A stretch of DNA of 64,000 nucleotides from Pyricularia pennisetigena. Lineage: Eukaryota; Ascomycota; Sordariomycetes; Magnaporthales; Pyriculariaceae. The stretch's first letter is position 1; every line of letters starts with the position of its first letter. Below the pieces are notes generated by a model. That model did not search any database. It was not told where the DNA came from and saw nothing but the letters and a program-made list of their open reading frames with translations. Positions 31,816 through 42,558 of the stretch are shown here, one piece after another. The stretch lies in NCBI RefSeq assembly GCF_004337985.1, contig NW_021940918.1, positions 1,984,001 through 2,048,000 on the forward strand. The letters are read 5' to 3'. The translations under genes were made by a program, and so were the position numbers.

Positions 31816-34800
31816 GGTCGAGATTGTCCTGCTTGTCCGAGAGGGGCAAGAATGTGTCGGTCCTTTCTGCACAGGATCCTTTGTCAGCTGCTTGGCGGAA
31901 GTAGCCCGTGAAGCGAGTGGCTGTTGGCGGGTTGACTTGGACTTCCGAAAAACCGGACGATGCCAATGGGATGGGTTGGGGAGAGAAAGAACAGAAACCG
32001 AGGAGTGCACGCGATCAGCGTGTCACGTCTCCAGCTGAATATAAAATCCCACTACAACGGGTCGGAGTCAGCGAAACCCTGGTTCGAACAAATGGATGCA
32101 AGATATGGGGGGCCCCATTCGCTTCCATTAAATTGGATGCAGGCATGCAAGCTCCAGCGGTGCAACGTAGGGGTCTGGATGTGGTCCTGAAAGCTCCACT
32201 ATGTCCAGTGCTAAAGGAGCCTAGAAGGGGCCAGTGCTATCAAGTTCGTGGTGGGGTGACATGAAGTGCTGATGTGGTACATGCATGGGGAGGTTACGGG
32301 CAGTATAGAAGAACGGTAGCACCGGTGTTTGATGCTAGGCATGCAAATAGGCGATGGAAGCAGGTTTGTTACTGATTGCTCCCTCATACGCGAGGTAACA
32401 GCAGCGAACCGGAGATAGAGATCGATCGAGGTTTTGTTAGGGAACCTGGACCCACCAAGTGATGCTGAATTCAGAATGATAACGAACAAGGCGGATGTAA
32501 CGAGACAGGGTTGCTGGAGATACGAAGTACAAAGGGAAATGGAGAAAAAGAAAAAAAAAAATCCTCGTCGAGGCTTATCGTCAAACTTGAAAGAGACCGA
32601 GAAAACTCAACAGAGAAAGGGATGTGTTACCTGTTCGTCTCGTCGTTGTGAATATTATCAAGGTTCCTCTTGTGAGTAGGTACCGATCCGATTCTGGCAG
32701 GGTCAGCCTGATGGGAAAGTGAAAGTGAAAGAATAGGGACAACGGTGAAGCGTTTTCTGAAGATGGGAGAAACAAACCTTGTATCTAATGTAAGAGAGAG
32801 AGAAAAAAAAATATGAGCCGGAAGGCGAATGCACCACGCAACCCAAGTCTACCCTAGGTACGTGGTCAAGAGGTGTCAGACAGACTGAATCTGTACATGA
32901 ATGATATCAGACGACACTGCTGATAACTAACTCCGCAATTCAAATGCGATCGCAGGAATCCGAGGGTGGATTAGGTGTGGCATGACCCAGTTCAAGGTCA
33001 GGAACCAGCCAGTGAACGAAAACTCGTTATCAACGGAAAACCAAACAAATAACAAAAATTCTTTTTCCAGGGTAGAGCCCAGGTCAAGGTGACAAGGACT
33101 GTCGGCCAATTGCCGAGCGGGAAACCAGTAGAACGGGCCGAAATGAGGCCCCCCGTCGCTCCTTTCTAACGGAGGCCAAGGTTGCACTTGCGGGGTGCAG
33201 TGACCAATCGTGTGAGACATTGGCGGCCACCCAGTGAGACTGTCTTGAGCAGCCTTCCCCGCACTGAGGGATGGAGCTTTGGCCCCCCTAAGAAGAACGC
33301 ATCGCATCGCATTGAACTGGCTGACTACTAGAAAGTAGCATGGCCCACCCGATCAATTGCTCGCTAGGGCTGCTTGCTTGCAGGCCGATACCTCTCAAAG
33401 TAATTTACCGTAAAGGTACCTATAGGTGCAGTAGCTAATCTTGCATGTAACGTTTCTCGTATCTAACCTCCATCCAACCACGGTTTCCAGGCACACGACC
33501 TAAACTTGGGGACCACAGAAGTTCGCGATCCTTCCATTGCTAAGAACGCTGATGGGTGGCCAATATTCAATTCGTATTTGCCACGCAACTATAGTAGGCA
33601 TCGTTGCTAACGATGATCACCCTACCTACCTTGCCTTTTAGACTATCTATTTCTAGACGGCAGGTTGGGTTCGTTGGACGCAATCGCCTGAATTCAACAG
33701 CGCTTATAACCATCAATTCGATTTAGACTTGGGTCTAGAACTCAAGACCTCCGACCGACCACTCGCGCCTGCGACCGGTCGCGGCCGATTAATCCTGATG
33801 TGAGAAGGGACTTTTTTTTCGTATCATGTCCCGCTCTCGCATCACACCAGACCAGTAGTTGGACAACCCAACAGTATCAGGGTCTTGCGTCCGTGCCAAT
33901 TTAATTTAATCGGCGGGATTTCCAGCGTCACCTTGGCGGCGTGATACAGATGCAAGTATTTAATGTCCCTGTGTACCCTGCAGGAGCGCGCCACCAGGTG
34001 TGTCGTGCGGCTGAAACCGCTGCTATTTTGCCGTAGGGCTCTCTCTGGATTCAATGTCTGTACCGATAGACCTTGTCTACCGGTTGTCAATCCCAACAGG
34101 CATGGTTACATGTGGAGGTCAACAGGCTGTTGGCCAAGCAGCATGACCTTGTCAAAGCCTCAGCCTTAAGATTCAAAGACCATGGTCATCGTCCATCACG
34201 GTTGACGTGGATATTCTCTTGGCACTGCTGCCGACGAAGGAGAAACAATTCCTCCCAGCTTGACTGTCCCGGGAGCATTTGTGCTTCTGCATGGCTGTTG
34301 TTCCGGCAGCCTGTTTCCCTCGGGTCACTAACGGCGCCACATTTCCTTGGTCAACTTTATTTCTCTTGTAAGAAGCCAGCCTTTAACACCCAAAGGTCTC
34401 AGGGTCATGGCCCGTCCAAGACTAGATAACCACACTAAATAGGCACGTGTTGTGTCATTAGTTAACGCCGACCGCTACTTTAAAGTAAAATTATCTGAAG
34501 AGTTAGTTGTATCGGTTATTCTGGCGCCGATTCTGTGTATCAGTAGAGTACATCCTTTTTAGATGAGTAGGCGCCCTTGTTTCTTTGTTTTGGCAAACAC
34601 GCAAGACATCGACCTCGAATTAACTTTTAATCAGAACCGAGTAGCTACGGCATTGTCAGCGTTCAAGATCCAATCCCTCCAGCTTGGAAAGGTAGTCATG
34701 CATGCAATTAGCCACCTACCCCTGGCATTGATCTGCCTCTCGTTATAGCCGATAAATACCGCCTTCACACAAAAAGTCCACTTTAGGTCGGTCAGCAACA

Positions 34801-36572
34801 TGGAACAGTCTTCAACTTTGTAATGTGGTCAATGGCAACCGAACCCCTGATATGACAAAGGAATGGACACGAGCAAGGCGCTGACAAAATAAAGGCGTTC
34901 AGCACAGTAGTCACGTAAACTGTGACCGATGCCGCTCTGTAGGAGTCTCGAATAGTTCTAGTGCTCCTGGTAAGGAGGGAGCTGGGGCGAAAACTCTGCG
35001 AAAATCCCAGCAATGGGCTTCATCATCACCATTGACGAATGGCTTGGTGAGTGTGTGGACGGGCACGGGTGATGCCACTACCTGTTCCTGGGCTGCAAAT
35101 TTGGAGCAGGGTCGTGCGCACCGACACCACGGGTTCGCTGCCGGGCCTCTGTTTTTTCGAGTGTAAAGCTTCGAGCCGGGGCATCCGAGGGATTTGGCGA
35201 CACAAATAAAGTATGCAAAGCCCTTTATTGAAACCAAGGGTGAGCTACGTGCCCGGATAATAGGTATAGATCAGAGAGGAGCTAGATAATGAAAGCTTCT
35301 TCTCAAGATGGCAATTGTGGGTAGGGGAAGTCGGGTTGATAGAAATTGACTGTCCAAGTTTGGCAATGTGCGAAATTACAGTCAGATCATCACGCCGAGT
35401 CTTTCTCTGGCAATTGTGTTCTGAGCATCAAGTGTCCTGTAGGGTCCACGGCATCTGTCACCTCACACCAGGTCTTCGGCATAAAATGTTGATAGAATAA
35501 CCACTCCACAGGAGCTTCCCCGCACCCAAAGCTCCTGTCTCTTGGCTGATGTCTGGGCTGATTATTCTTGGCTATTTCGAGATTGCCGCGCTGCTGAATG
35601 ATGTGTTGATGGGTTTTTACTCAGCGGTGAGGCTTGCAGTGCACATTCTGGATTCCAATAGAATAAATATCTGGGAGTAGGAGAAATACTATAGTACAAA
35701 TATGCACTTTACCATGTAATTTTTGCCCGGGCTGAAGGATATGGGATGAAAAAGGGTCGCATCCGCATCAACCGTGCTTTGGTTTCGTCACCATCCCGTC
35801 GGGCCAACGGAAGATTGACGTCCAACCGGCTGGTTGAGCTCAAGCTCGGCAGAGTAAAGTGGGCCCACTAGCCACAAAAACATTCCTGAACTCTCCAAAC
35901 CGACTAGGATCTTTGCACGCCAAGCAAATGTGCAATGGTTTGTTGGGTACATGGAGTCCAATGTCAATTGAATGATCAGAATTTATTGCAGATTGAATTA
36001 TCTGCAGAAGACGTAGAATTTTTCCCGCCAAAAATATAGTGATGGAGCTGACCGTCAACCAGGTGATGCTTGGAGCTAGCTATCTTGCAGAAAATAAAAA
36101 TGCTCAAAAGTGGCTGGCCCATGGAAACCAGGTGTGGCTGACTGACGTCGTTTGTCGAAGCTTCTCTTCAACCAGGTGGGGTAACGAGCTGCAGTGCAGA
36201 TTGCATGAGCGAGATGGCAGCACATAGCATCCCCACCCGCTTCAGGTCCAGAGGGAAATCATCCGACCCTCGTTCCCACCCACCTATTACCAGGTTCGCC
36301 AATGTTTTGCCAATTAAGTTGCTAAAACATGGTCAGCGTATTTAATGCGGCCCGGCGGCTGCGGCCGCCTGTTTGTCGAATCCTCTTTCGACCTCGTTTC
36401 TCTTCTCTGAGTGTACCCGCAACTCACAGCTACTACCCCTTTTCGGACACGCCCTACTTGACAACGAGCGAACTCAAAAGACCTCCCGTCCCTTTGCGGA
36501 ATTAATATCTTGGCGGAAACACCCACCGTCGCCCTTGTTCCACCCGCTCCTCCGACCAAAAGTACACACACG
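31816..36572. other. 4.8-kb stretch without recognised gene
   Basis: Between the divergent starts of the UNC-93-like and ACH1 genes. Open frames are short and show no family motif, membrane pattern or splice-consistent joining. I see no terminal repeats, transposase or reverse-transcriptase motifs, and no tRNA. Base composition is more even than in the neighbouring genes. It may hold non-coding transcripts, long promoters or decayed sequence. Confidence 0.5.
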
Positions 36573-38390
36573 ATGGCGAGCCCCGTGGCGTCGGCGGCTC
36601 TCAAGGCCAGGATCCGGAGCCCACCGATGCTCAAGAAGCTCTGCCGTCCCGAGGACATGCTCCATCACTTTCCCAACGGGGCTTACATTGGCTGGTCCGG
36701 CTTTACTGGTGTTGGATACCCAAAGTACGCACTGGAGCCTGCCGTGCCTCCCGGCCGTCTAAAGCTCGTTTGAGCCGTGAAGATGAACGTATATTCTGAC
36801 TTTTGAGTGCATCTAAACAGAAAAACTCCCTCATTCTTAGCCGATCATGTCGAAAAGAACAACCTGCAGGGCAAGATGAAATACTCTCTATTTGTCGGCG
36901 CCTCGTCCGGAACCGAGACCGAGGACAGGTGGGCAAGCCTTGACATGATCAACAGGCGAAGTCCTCACCAGGTCGGCAAGAACATCGCCAAGGGAATCAA
37001 CACTGGCAAGATCAACTTTTTTGATAAGCACCTCTCCATGTTCCCCGCGGATTTGGTATACGTAAGTGCGCCTGTGCGGAGGGGTCGAAAATCTAGTTGG
37101 AGCTTTTGGATCTGACTGTACTTAATTGTTTAGGGATTTTACACCAAGGACAGGCCGCGCAACAGCCTTGACGTTACGGTGGTAGAGGCAACAGACATTC
37201 TCGAGGACGGTAGCATTGTTCCGGGTGCCTCCGTTGGTGCAACTCCGGAGCTAGTACAGATGGCCGATAAGGTGCGATACTTGTTTGCTCTCTGTTGGTA
37301 CTTGCCGAGAGAGGTTTATACTGACCGCATTTCTCTTTAGATCATCATCGAAGTCAACACGTCCTTGCCTAGCATGGAGGGTCTTCACGATATTACCATG
37401 ACAGAACTTCCCCCGCACCGCAAGCCCTACTTGATTCAGGGCGTGGAGGACCGTATTGGCACTACCTCGATTCCTATCGACCCGGCAAAGGTTATTGGTG
37501 TTATTGAGTCTGACTACCAGGATAAGACGGCGCCCAACACGCCGGCCGACGAGGGCTCCGCCATGATTGCCAACCACTTGATCGAGTACTTTGAGCATGA
37601 GGTCAAGCACGGCCGCATGCCCGAGAACCTGCTGCCGCTCCAGTCGGGCATTGGCAACATCGCCAACGCCGTCATTGGAGGTCTTGCCAACTCCAAATTT
37701 GAGAACCTCAAGGTTTGGACCGAGGTCATCCAGGACACATTTTTGGACCTTTTCGACTCTGGCAGCTTAGCCTACGCTACTGCTACATCGGTGCGCTTTT
37801 CGCCCGAGGGATTCGACCGCTTTTACAAGAACTTTGACAGATACAAGGAGAGGATCCTCCTGCGATCGCAGTCCGTCTCGAACGCGCCCGAGATCATCCG
37901 CCGCCTGGGTGTCATCGGCATGAACACCCCTGTCGAGGTTGACATTTACGCACACGCAAACAGCACCTGCGTCATGGGCTCGCGCATGCTGAACGGCCTC
38001 GGCGGCTCTGCCGACTTCCTCCGATCCTCAAAGTACAGCATCATGCACACGCCGTCGACGCGACCGAGCAAGACGGACCCCCACGGCGTCAGCTGCATCG
38101 TTCCCATGTGCACGCACATCGACCAGACGGAGCACGACCTCGACGTCGTCGTGACGGAGAACGGCTTGGCAGACGTCAGGGGCCTGTCCCCACGCGAGAG
38201 GGCGCGGGTTATCATTAGGCAGTGCGCCCACCCTGTTTACCGCCCGATCCTGGAGGCCTACTTTGAAAAGGCCGAGTTTGAGTGCCTGCGCAAGGGCATG
38301 GGCCACGAGCCGCATCTGCTTTTCAACACTTTTGACATGCACAAGGCGCTAGTGGAGGAGGGAAGCATGCAGAAGGTCAAGAGCTGGTAG
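36573..38390 (+). CDS. ach1: Acetyl-CoA hydrolase / CoA-transferase
   Basis: Four exons: 36573-36724, 36821-37061, 37134-37271 and 37341-38390, giving 526 aa, the normal length for the family. Donors are GTACGC, GTAAGT and GTGCGA; all phases close. Family landmarks: the N-terminal [49 protein letters not shown] segment ([14 protein letters not shown]), [38 protein letters not shown] and the C-terminal [18 protein letters not shown]. Fungal Ach1 acts in mitochondria and mainly transfers CoA from succinyl-CoA or propionyl-CoA to acetate, supporting acetate detoxification and growth on C2/C3 compounds; direct hydrolysis is weak. The N-terminus ([16 protein letters not shown]) is compatible with mitochondrial import. 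Confidence 0.96.
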
Positions 38391-38932
38391 AAGAATTTTC
38401 AAATTTTTGATGAGGGCATGACGGAGGTTTTGTGTCCTATCAAAGGTGGCGATGCGTTGATTGCGAATTTGCCTGTGGGCTAAAGCTTAAAGCGTTCATA
38501 TTTTCAGCCCATGTATGTATTTATGTATGTATTTCACCTCCAGTATGCAGAAATGCAAGGCAAGAGGTACGCAACATCTTTGATATGCATCCGGGGAAGG
38601 GGCAGTTTGCAGATATTGCAGAAGATATTGCAGAAAGCTCCTGCATGATGATATACTTTTTTCTTCTATTTCTTTTTACTTCATCCTCATCTTCTACATC
38701 AGGCAGGCCTTCGTCCCTCTTTCGGCCTTGCAACAATTTCATCCACGGACTAAGACGCCAAAAAAGTTGACCGTCATCTGGACTGTGTGGCTGTTTCCAC
38801 ACTCGCTATACTCGACCAACTGTATACCAGATATAACCAAGGCTTGTACCATTCCAAGAAAAGTTGCAGCAAGATATCACCATTGACTGGCTGTGTGAAC
38901 GCTGACTGGTGATTGCAGAGGATACATACGAA
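38391..38932. other. Spacer
   Basis: 3' flank of ACH1. No gene recognised. A possible intron acceptor (TTGCAG) at about 38918 precedes the small ORF to the right, so a non-coding first exon of that gene could lie here. Confidence 0.5.
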
Positions 38933-39214
38933 ATGCTGCCTTCCTATGTGGCTTCTCTCACAGCCTGTCCTCCTTCCTGCGCTCAGGAGCACAAAGACGA
39001 CAAGGGGCACGAAGATGAGGCCGAGTACGTGCCGGCCTTTGACCAAGACTGCGAAGCTGGCAAGCTCCAGAATGACAACAGCATCAGCACGGAGGAGACG
39101 ATGGCCACAAGGGCCCACCGCTGGGTGATGGCAATCATCATCCTGGCTTTCTGTCTCTTTGTCGCCATGAGCATTGGCGTCCGGGCCTATGCCACCGCAA
39201 CCAGGCAGGCTTGA
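38933..39214 (+). CDS. Small protein with C-terminal membrane segment
   Basis: 93 codons from ATG 38933. The N-terminal ~60 residues are acidic and polar with three Cys. Residues about 64-84 are a single hydrophobic segment (WVMAIIILAFCLFVAMSIGV), followed by a short tail, so a tail-anchored protein is possible. I recognise no family. A CAG acceptor-like site just before the ATG hints at an upstream exon. A longer minus-strand frame (38774-39307, ATG start) overlaps it fully; the plus reading is preferred only because of its membrane-anchor layout. Confidence 0.38.
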   Translation: MLPSYVASLTACPPSCAQEHKDDKGHEDEAEYVPAFDQDCEAGKLQNDNSISTEETMATRAHRWVMAIIILAFCLFVAMSIGVRAYATATRQA

Positions 39215-39751
39215 TAGTGCCGTGGCGAGCTCCAAAAAAAAAAAAAGATGGCGCTCACTATAAACAGCATGTGTCCCTAGACGACGTGCTTTGGGAGCGG
39301 CCTGCATCGGTGCAACTGCACAAGAGTCAAGCTGTCGGGCTTGAGGACCCGCAATAAACTTTGGGGTTCCTCATGGTCGGAACTGACAATGCTGGTCAAG
39401 GAATGTACGCCGTGATAAGAGAGATAGTCGAGGTTTGATGACCTGCCCGGTCTGTCCTGGCGGCGGAGAGCCTTTGCTTATTTCTGCGGCGCAGATGCTG
39501 GAGAGTTGCTTGTTGGCCAGGCATAAAATTGTTGCGGAGTTTGTCCAACTTATGTTTTCGTGGAATGACGACTCCCCCTTCTTTGGGGTTTACTAGGTAG
39601 ACTCGAGTTCTATTTAACTGACGTTGATACCCTCGGCTCTTCCACAGCATCCAAATGTAGTAAAAGCCAACCAGCTCCACGTTTTTTTCCAAGCCGTCTC
39701 CTGTTGCTTCAAACTAACATCTGCTCGTCATGTTGCCAATGGGGGAACACG
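39215..39751. other. Spacer
   Basis: No gene recognised; one A tract just after the small ORF. Confidence 0.5.
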
Positions 39752-40209
39752 ATGAATTTCTGGCTGGCTTTTGTCGGCGTCGTTGCTAGTCTCGAGATTT
39801 CCGCCAGCGCGATGACCTCTTTGGAAGTCATCCCTCCCACTGATCCCTCTAATGTTGAAGTCAGCAAGCACGGAATCAATTTTCACCAATCCAGAAAGAC
39901 CCCTTTTGCGCCAGGCAATGTGACGACCGAGTACCTTGCCACCGTCTACTACCCAACCCTAGAGAACACGCCCTGCGCAGCCTCGCCTTTACCTGCACCC
40001 AAAGGCTGCAGAGATCTTTTGAAGACTACTGGGGCTTCGCACGCGGCAACTGCTTTGCCGACATGGCATTCTCCCACGACGTCGGGCCCAACGCCATCTC
40101 TGACTTGTCCAAGGGCAGTGTGAGAGGCGCGAGGGCAGTCGAGATCACACGCGGCATCGTGGCGGCGTTTTTTTTGCGATCGGTGGATCAGGGGAGTCAC
40201 TGGCTATGA
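39752..40209 (+). pseudogene. Remnant resembling platelet-activating-factor acetylhydrolase
   Basis: The ATG at 39752 opens a signal-peptide-like start (MNFWLAFVGVVASLEISASA), then LEVIPPTDPSNVEVSK and FAPGNVTTEYLATVYYPT, which match the beginning of secreted fungal PAF-acetylhydrolase-type esterases. Soon after (near 39960) the frame loses sense. A different frame then reads up to TGA 40207, with the end SVRGARAVEITRGIVAAFFL resembling the C-terminal helix of the same family. About 200-250 residues, including the GxSxG nucleophile region, are missing between the two parts. A T8 run at 40170-40177 lies in the C-terminal part. I infer a gene inactivated by internal deletion and frame change; the family call rests on two short segments only. 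Confidence 0.42.
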
Positions 40210-40865
40210 GGGCCTTTTTTCGATAGGCCTGAGGGGGCTTAACGAGGAAGACAGCCTTACAAGTGGTGGGGATGGGAGCTCGTCGCGACAGAGTGAGTGG
40301 CTTGCTCCTCGGCACAATCGCTGTGTACGGAACAAACTCGTATTGCCATTCGGTCGGATCCAAATAGAAAAATGGTAAAAAGTCCAAGCAGGCAAGATGT
40401 CAGTGACATCAACCAATAAAGCTTATCGTAATGTAGATTACCGATATGCAGGGGCCCAATGCATGGGAAGATGGGCTGTGATATTCAACAGCTGCCGTGT
40501 CTATTGCCACCCAAACAAATGCCGAAGGGTCGGAGATATCCTTTCAGAATGGGAGAAGGGGAAAAGATCTTGGCTCTACAGCTTTCCCCGGATCCGTGTC
40601 TAGGTGCCGCCATTTATCCAAATTGTTCGTCTCCAAAAAGGGTGGACTCTGTGATGCGTGGGAATATAGTGCCCAGAAAACCCGGTCGGCCTTCTACCGA
40701 GAACAAGTTGTTAGTTGAAACGACGGAAAACATTCAAAAGTACGTAAAAAAAAGGGGGCTTTGGATACTGCGTGTCTTCTTTTTTATGTTCTGTAGGCCA
40801 TTAAGTATCTATCGCACACATCACATGCTACCAAAGTGGCGCGCAAACACACACGACCAGTTACG
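40210..40865. other. Spacer upstream of the AA8 gene
   Basis: No gene recognised. Confidence 0.5.
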
Positions 40866-41762
40866 ATGCGGTTCGGAAAAGTAACCACGCAGACTGCCTT
40901 TGCGGCAGCGTCTCTGTGTAAGCCACTACTCTGAGCACATCCGAACGAAAAAAAAAACACCCCCCAGCAGAGACCCTAACGTAGACCATGCCCAGTGCTC
41001 GGCTATGCCGGGGCGCAGTACGAAGAGATGATCCCAGGCAGCTTTACGGACGAGGAGACGGGCATCGACTTTGCCAGCTGGTCCGTCTTCACCGGAGCCG
41101 GCGGCGTGGGGGAGTTCACGATGGGCATGGCGCTCCCGGGCGACGCGCTAGAGAAAGACTCGACCGAATACATTGGCTATCTTGTAAGGCCCACGTCCCA
41201 AAGACAAATGCACCTTGATCGTTGAGCCCGGGCGGGAGGCAGCTAAACAAGTCTCCAAAAAAAAAAAAAAAAAAAGTCGTGCACCAAACCCAGCCAAGCA
41301 GAAACAGGCTGGTGTGGCTTCGCGCACGCGGGCCACATGACGACGGACCTGCTGCTGATGGCGTGGCCGCACGAGGGCCGGGTGCTGACGTCGTTCCGCT
41401 ACACGACGGGCTACCACATGCCGTCGCCGTACGCGGGCGGCAACGCGACGCTGACGCAGATCCGGTCGCGCGTGGGCGACGCCAGCTATGAGGTCGTCTT
41501 TCGCTGCCAGGGCTGCTTCTCGTGGCCCGGCGCCGGCGGCGAGGAGGAGTCGGTCCGCACGAGCAGCCCGGACCGCTACGCCATCTTCGGCTACGCCCAG
41601 TCGTCCCTCGGTCCCGCCAACCCCGCCTGCCCGGCTGGGTTGACGTTTGGGTTTCATGACAATGGCTTCGCGCAGTGGATTGCCGAGTATGAAGGGGCCG
41701 TTAGTGAAAAGTATGACGAGTGGGCAGAGCTGGCGACTGAGACTGTCACGGGGTCTTGTTGA
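40866..41762 (+). CDS. Secreted AA8 haem b cytochrome (cellobiose-dehydrogenase-type)
   Basis: Three exons: 40866-40917, 40996-41183 and 41277-41762, giving 241 aa. A signal peptide (MRFGKVTTQTAFAAASLLLG) with likely cleavage at AGA|Q precedes one CDH-cytochrome (AA8, DOMON-like) domain. Landmarks: TGIDFASWSVF, FTMGMALP with the candidate haem Met ligand (60 or 62), STEYIGYLSC, TGWCGFAHAG, LLLMAWPHEG, FRYTTGYHMP, VVFRCQGCFSW and FGFHDNGFAQW with candidate haem ligand His207. No flavin domain, CBM or membrane anchor follows. AA8 cytochromes pass electrons to lytic polysaccharide monooxygenases or other acceptors in plant-biomass breakdown. The acceptor for exon 3 lies directly after an A19 run (AAG|TCG), yet it is the only site that keeps phase 0 with the strong GTAAGG donor. 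Confidence 0.85.
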
Positions 41763-42558
41763 GCGGTGGCGACGGCGACGATTACAAAGGCCGTATCGGA
41801 ACGTAAAGTCGGCATGCATGTGTTACCGACACCTGGTAGACAAAAAAAGTAGGCAGAGTACATAGTCAATGAGGACAGTAGACGGGTACATCCAAGTTTG
41901 GTTGATGATTTGGGGGGGTCATCATGACGCCCTATTTCATTGAACATGGTAATAAAACATCGTAGACTCGTCGCAGAACTCCTGGCATGACGCCACAACT
42001 GGTAGCATCATGGACGTCTGTACCAGGAGTTTGCATCCGTCGTTATTGCCCTTTCCGGCAGTTTTGAAAGGTAAAAAAAAAAAAAAAAGAGAGAAACCGA
42101 GTAAGAAAACGCCGCAAACCAAAGAAAACAAAAACCAGAAGTAGTCAAGACCTCAACGTTTCAAAACAGCAAATAAAAACCAAGCCAGCTCTTCGCAGAG
42201 CTCATTTCACTTTATACCAGAAACACCGACCGCCTGCTAATCCCAAGACCCAGCTCGTTGACGACAAGTCCTCCATAAATATCCAAAAAAGAAAGAAAAA
42301 AAAAAAAAAAACGACCTGAAAGCTCAAACATTTAAAAAGAGAAAAAAGCACAATAGTGGAAAGTAGTAATATGAAACGGCAGAGGAAAAGGAAACAGCTC
42401 GAGGTTCGAGGTACACGCAGAAAACAAAACAAGTCCATAGGAGAAAGGGAAAGAATGTCCGAACCCAAAGCCAAATAACAGCACAAGCTTAATTAAGAAA
42501 TTAAAAAGTTGAGCGGCGACGCCTTGTTGTAGAACAATCAACAAGCAGAAACTTTTGT
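41763..42558. other. Convergent 3' spacer
   Basis: Between the AA8 gene and the zinc-finger gene. A tracts at about 42072-42087 and 42295-42310. No gene recognised. Confidence 0.6.

Noticed and set aside
32000..36500. Search for a transposon or RIP-mutated repeat in the gene-poor stretch
   Set aside because: No terminal repeats, transposase or reverse-transcriptase motifs, and no strong CpA-to-TpA bias visible by eye.
38774..39307. 177-codon minus-strand frame with ATG start
   Set aside because: It overlaps the small tail-anchored plus-strand ORF; neither has a family match, and the plus reading has a cleaner membrane-anchor layout.
41184..41307. Alternative AA8 splice choices (donors at 41195 or 41221 with acceptors at 41293 or 41307)
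   Set aside because: They close in frame but use very weak donors and lose the conserved Cys of GYLxC.
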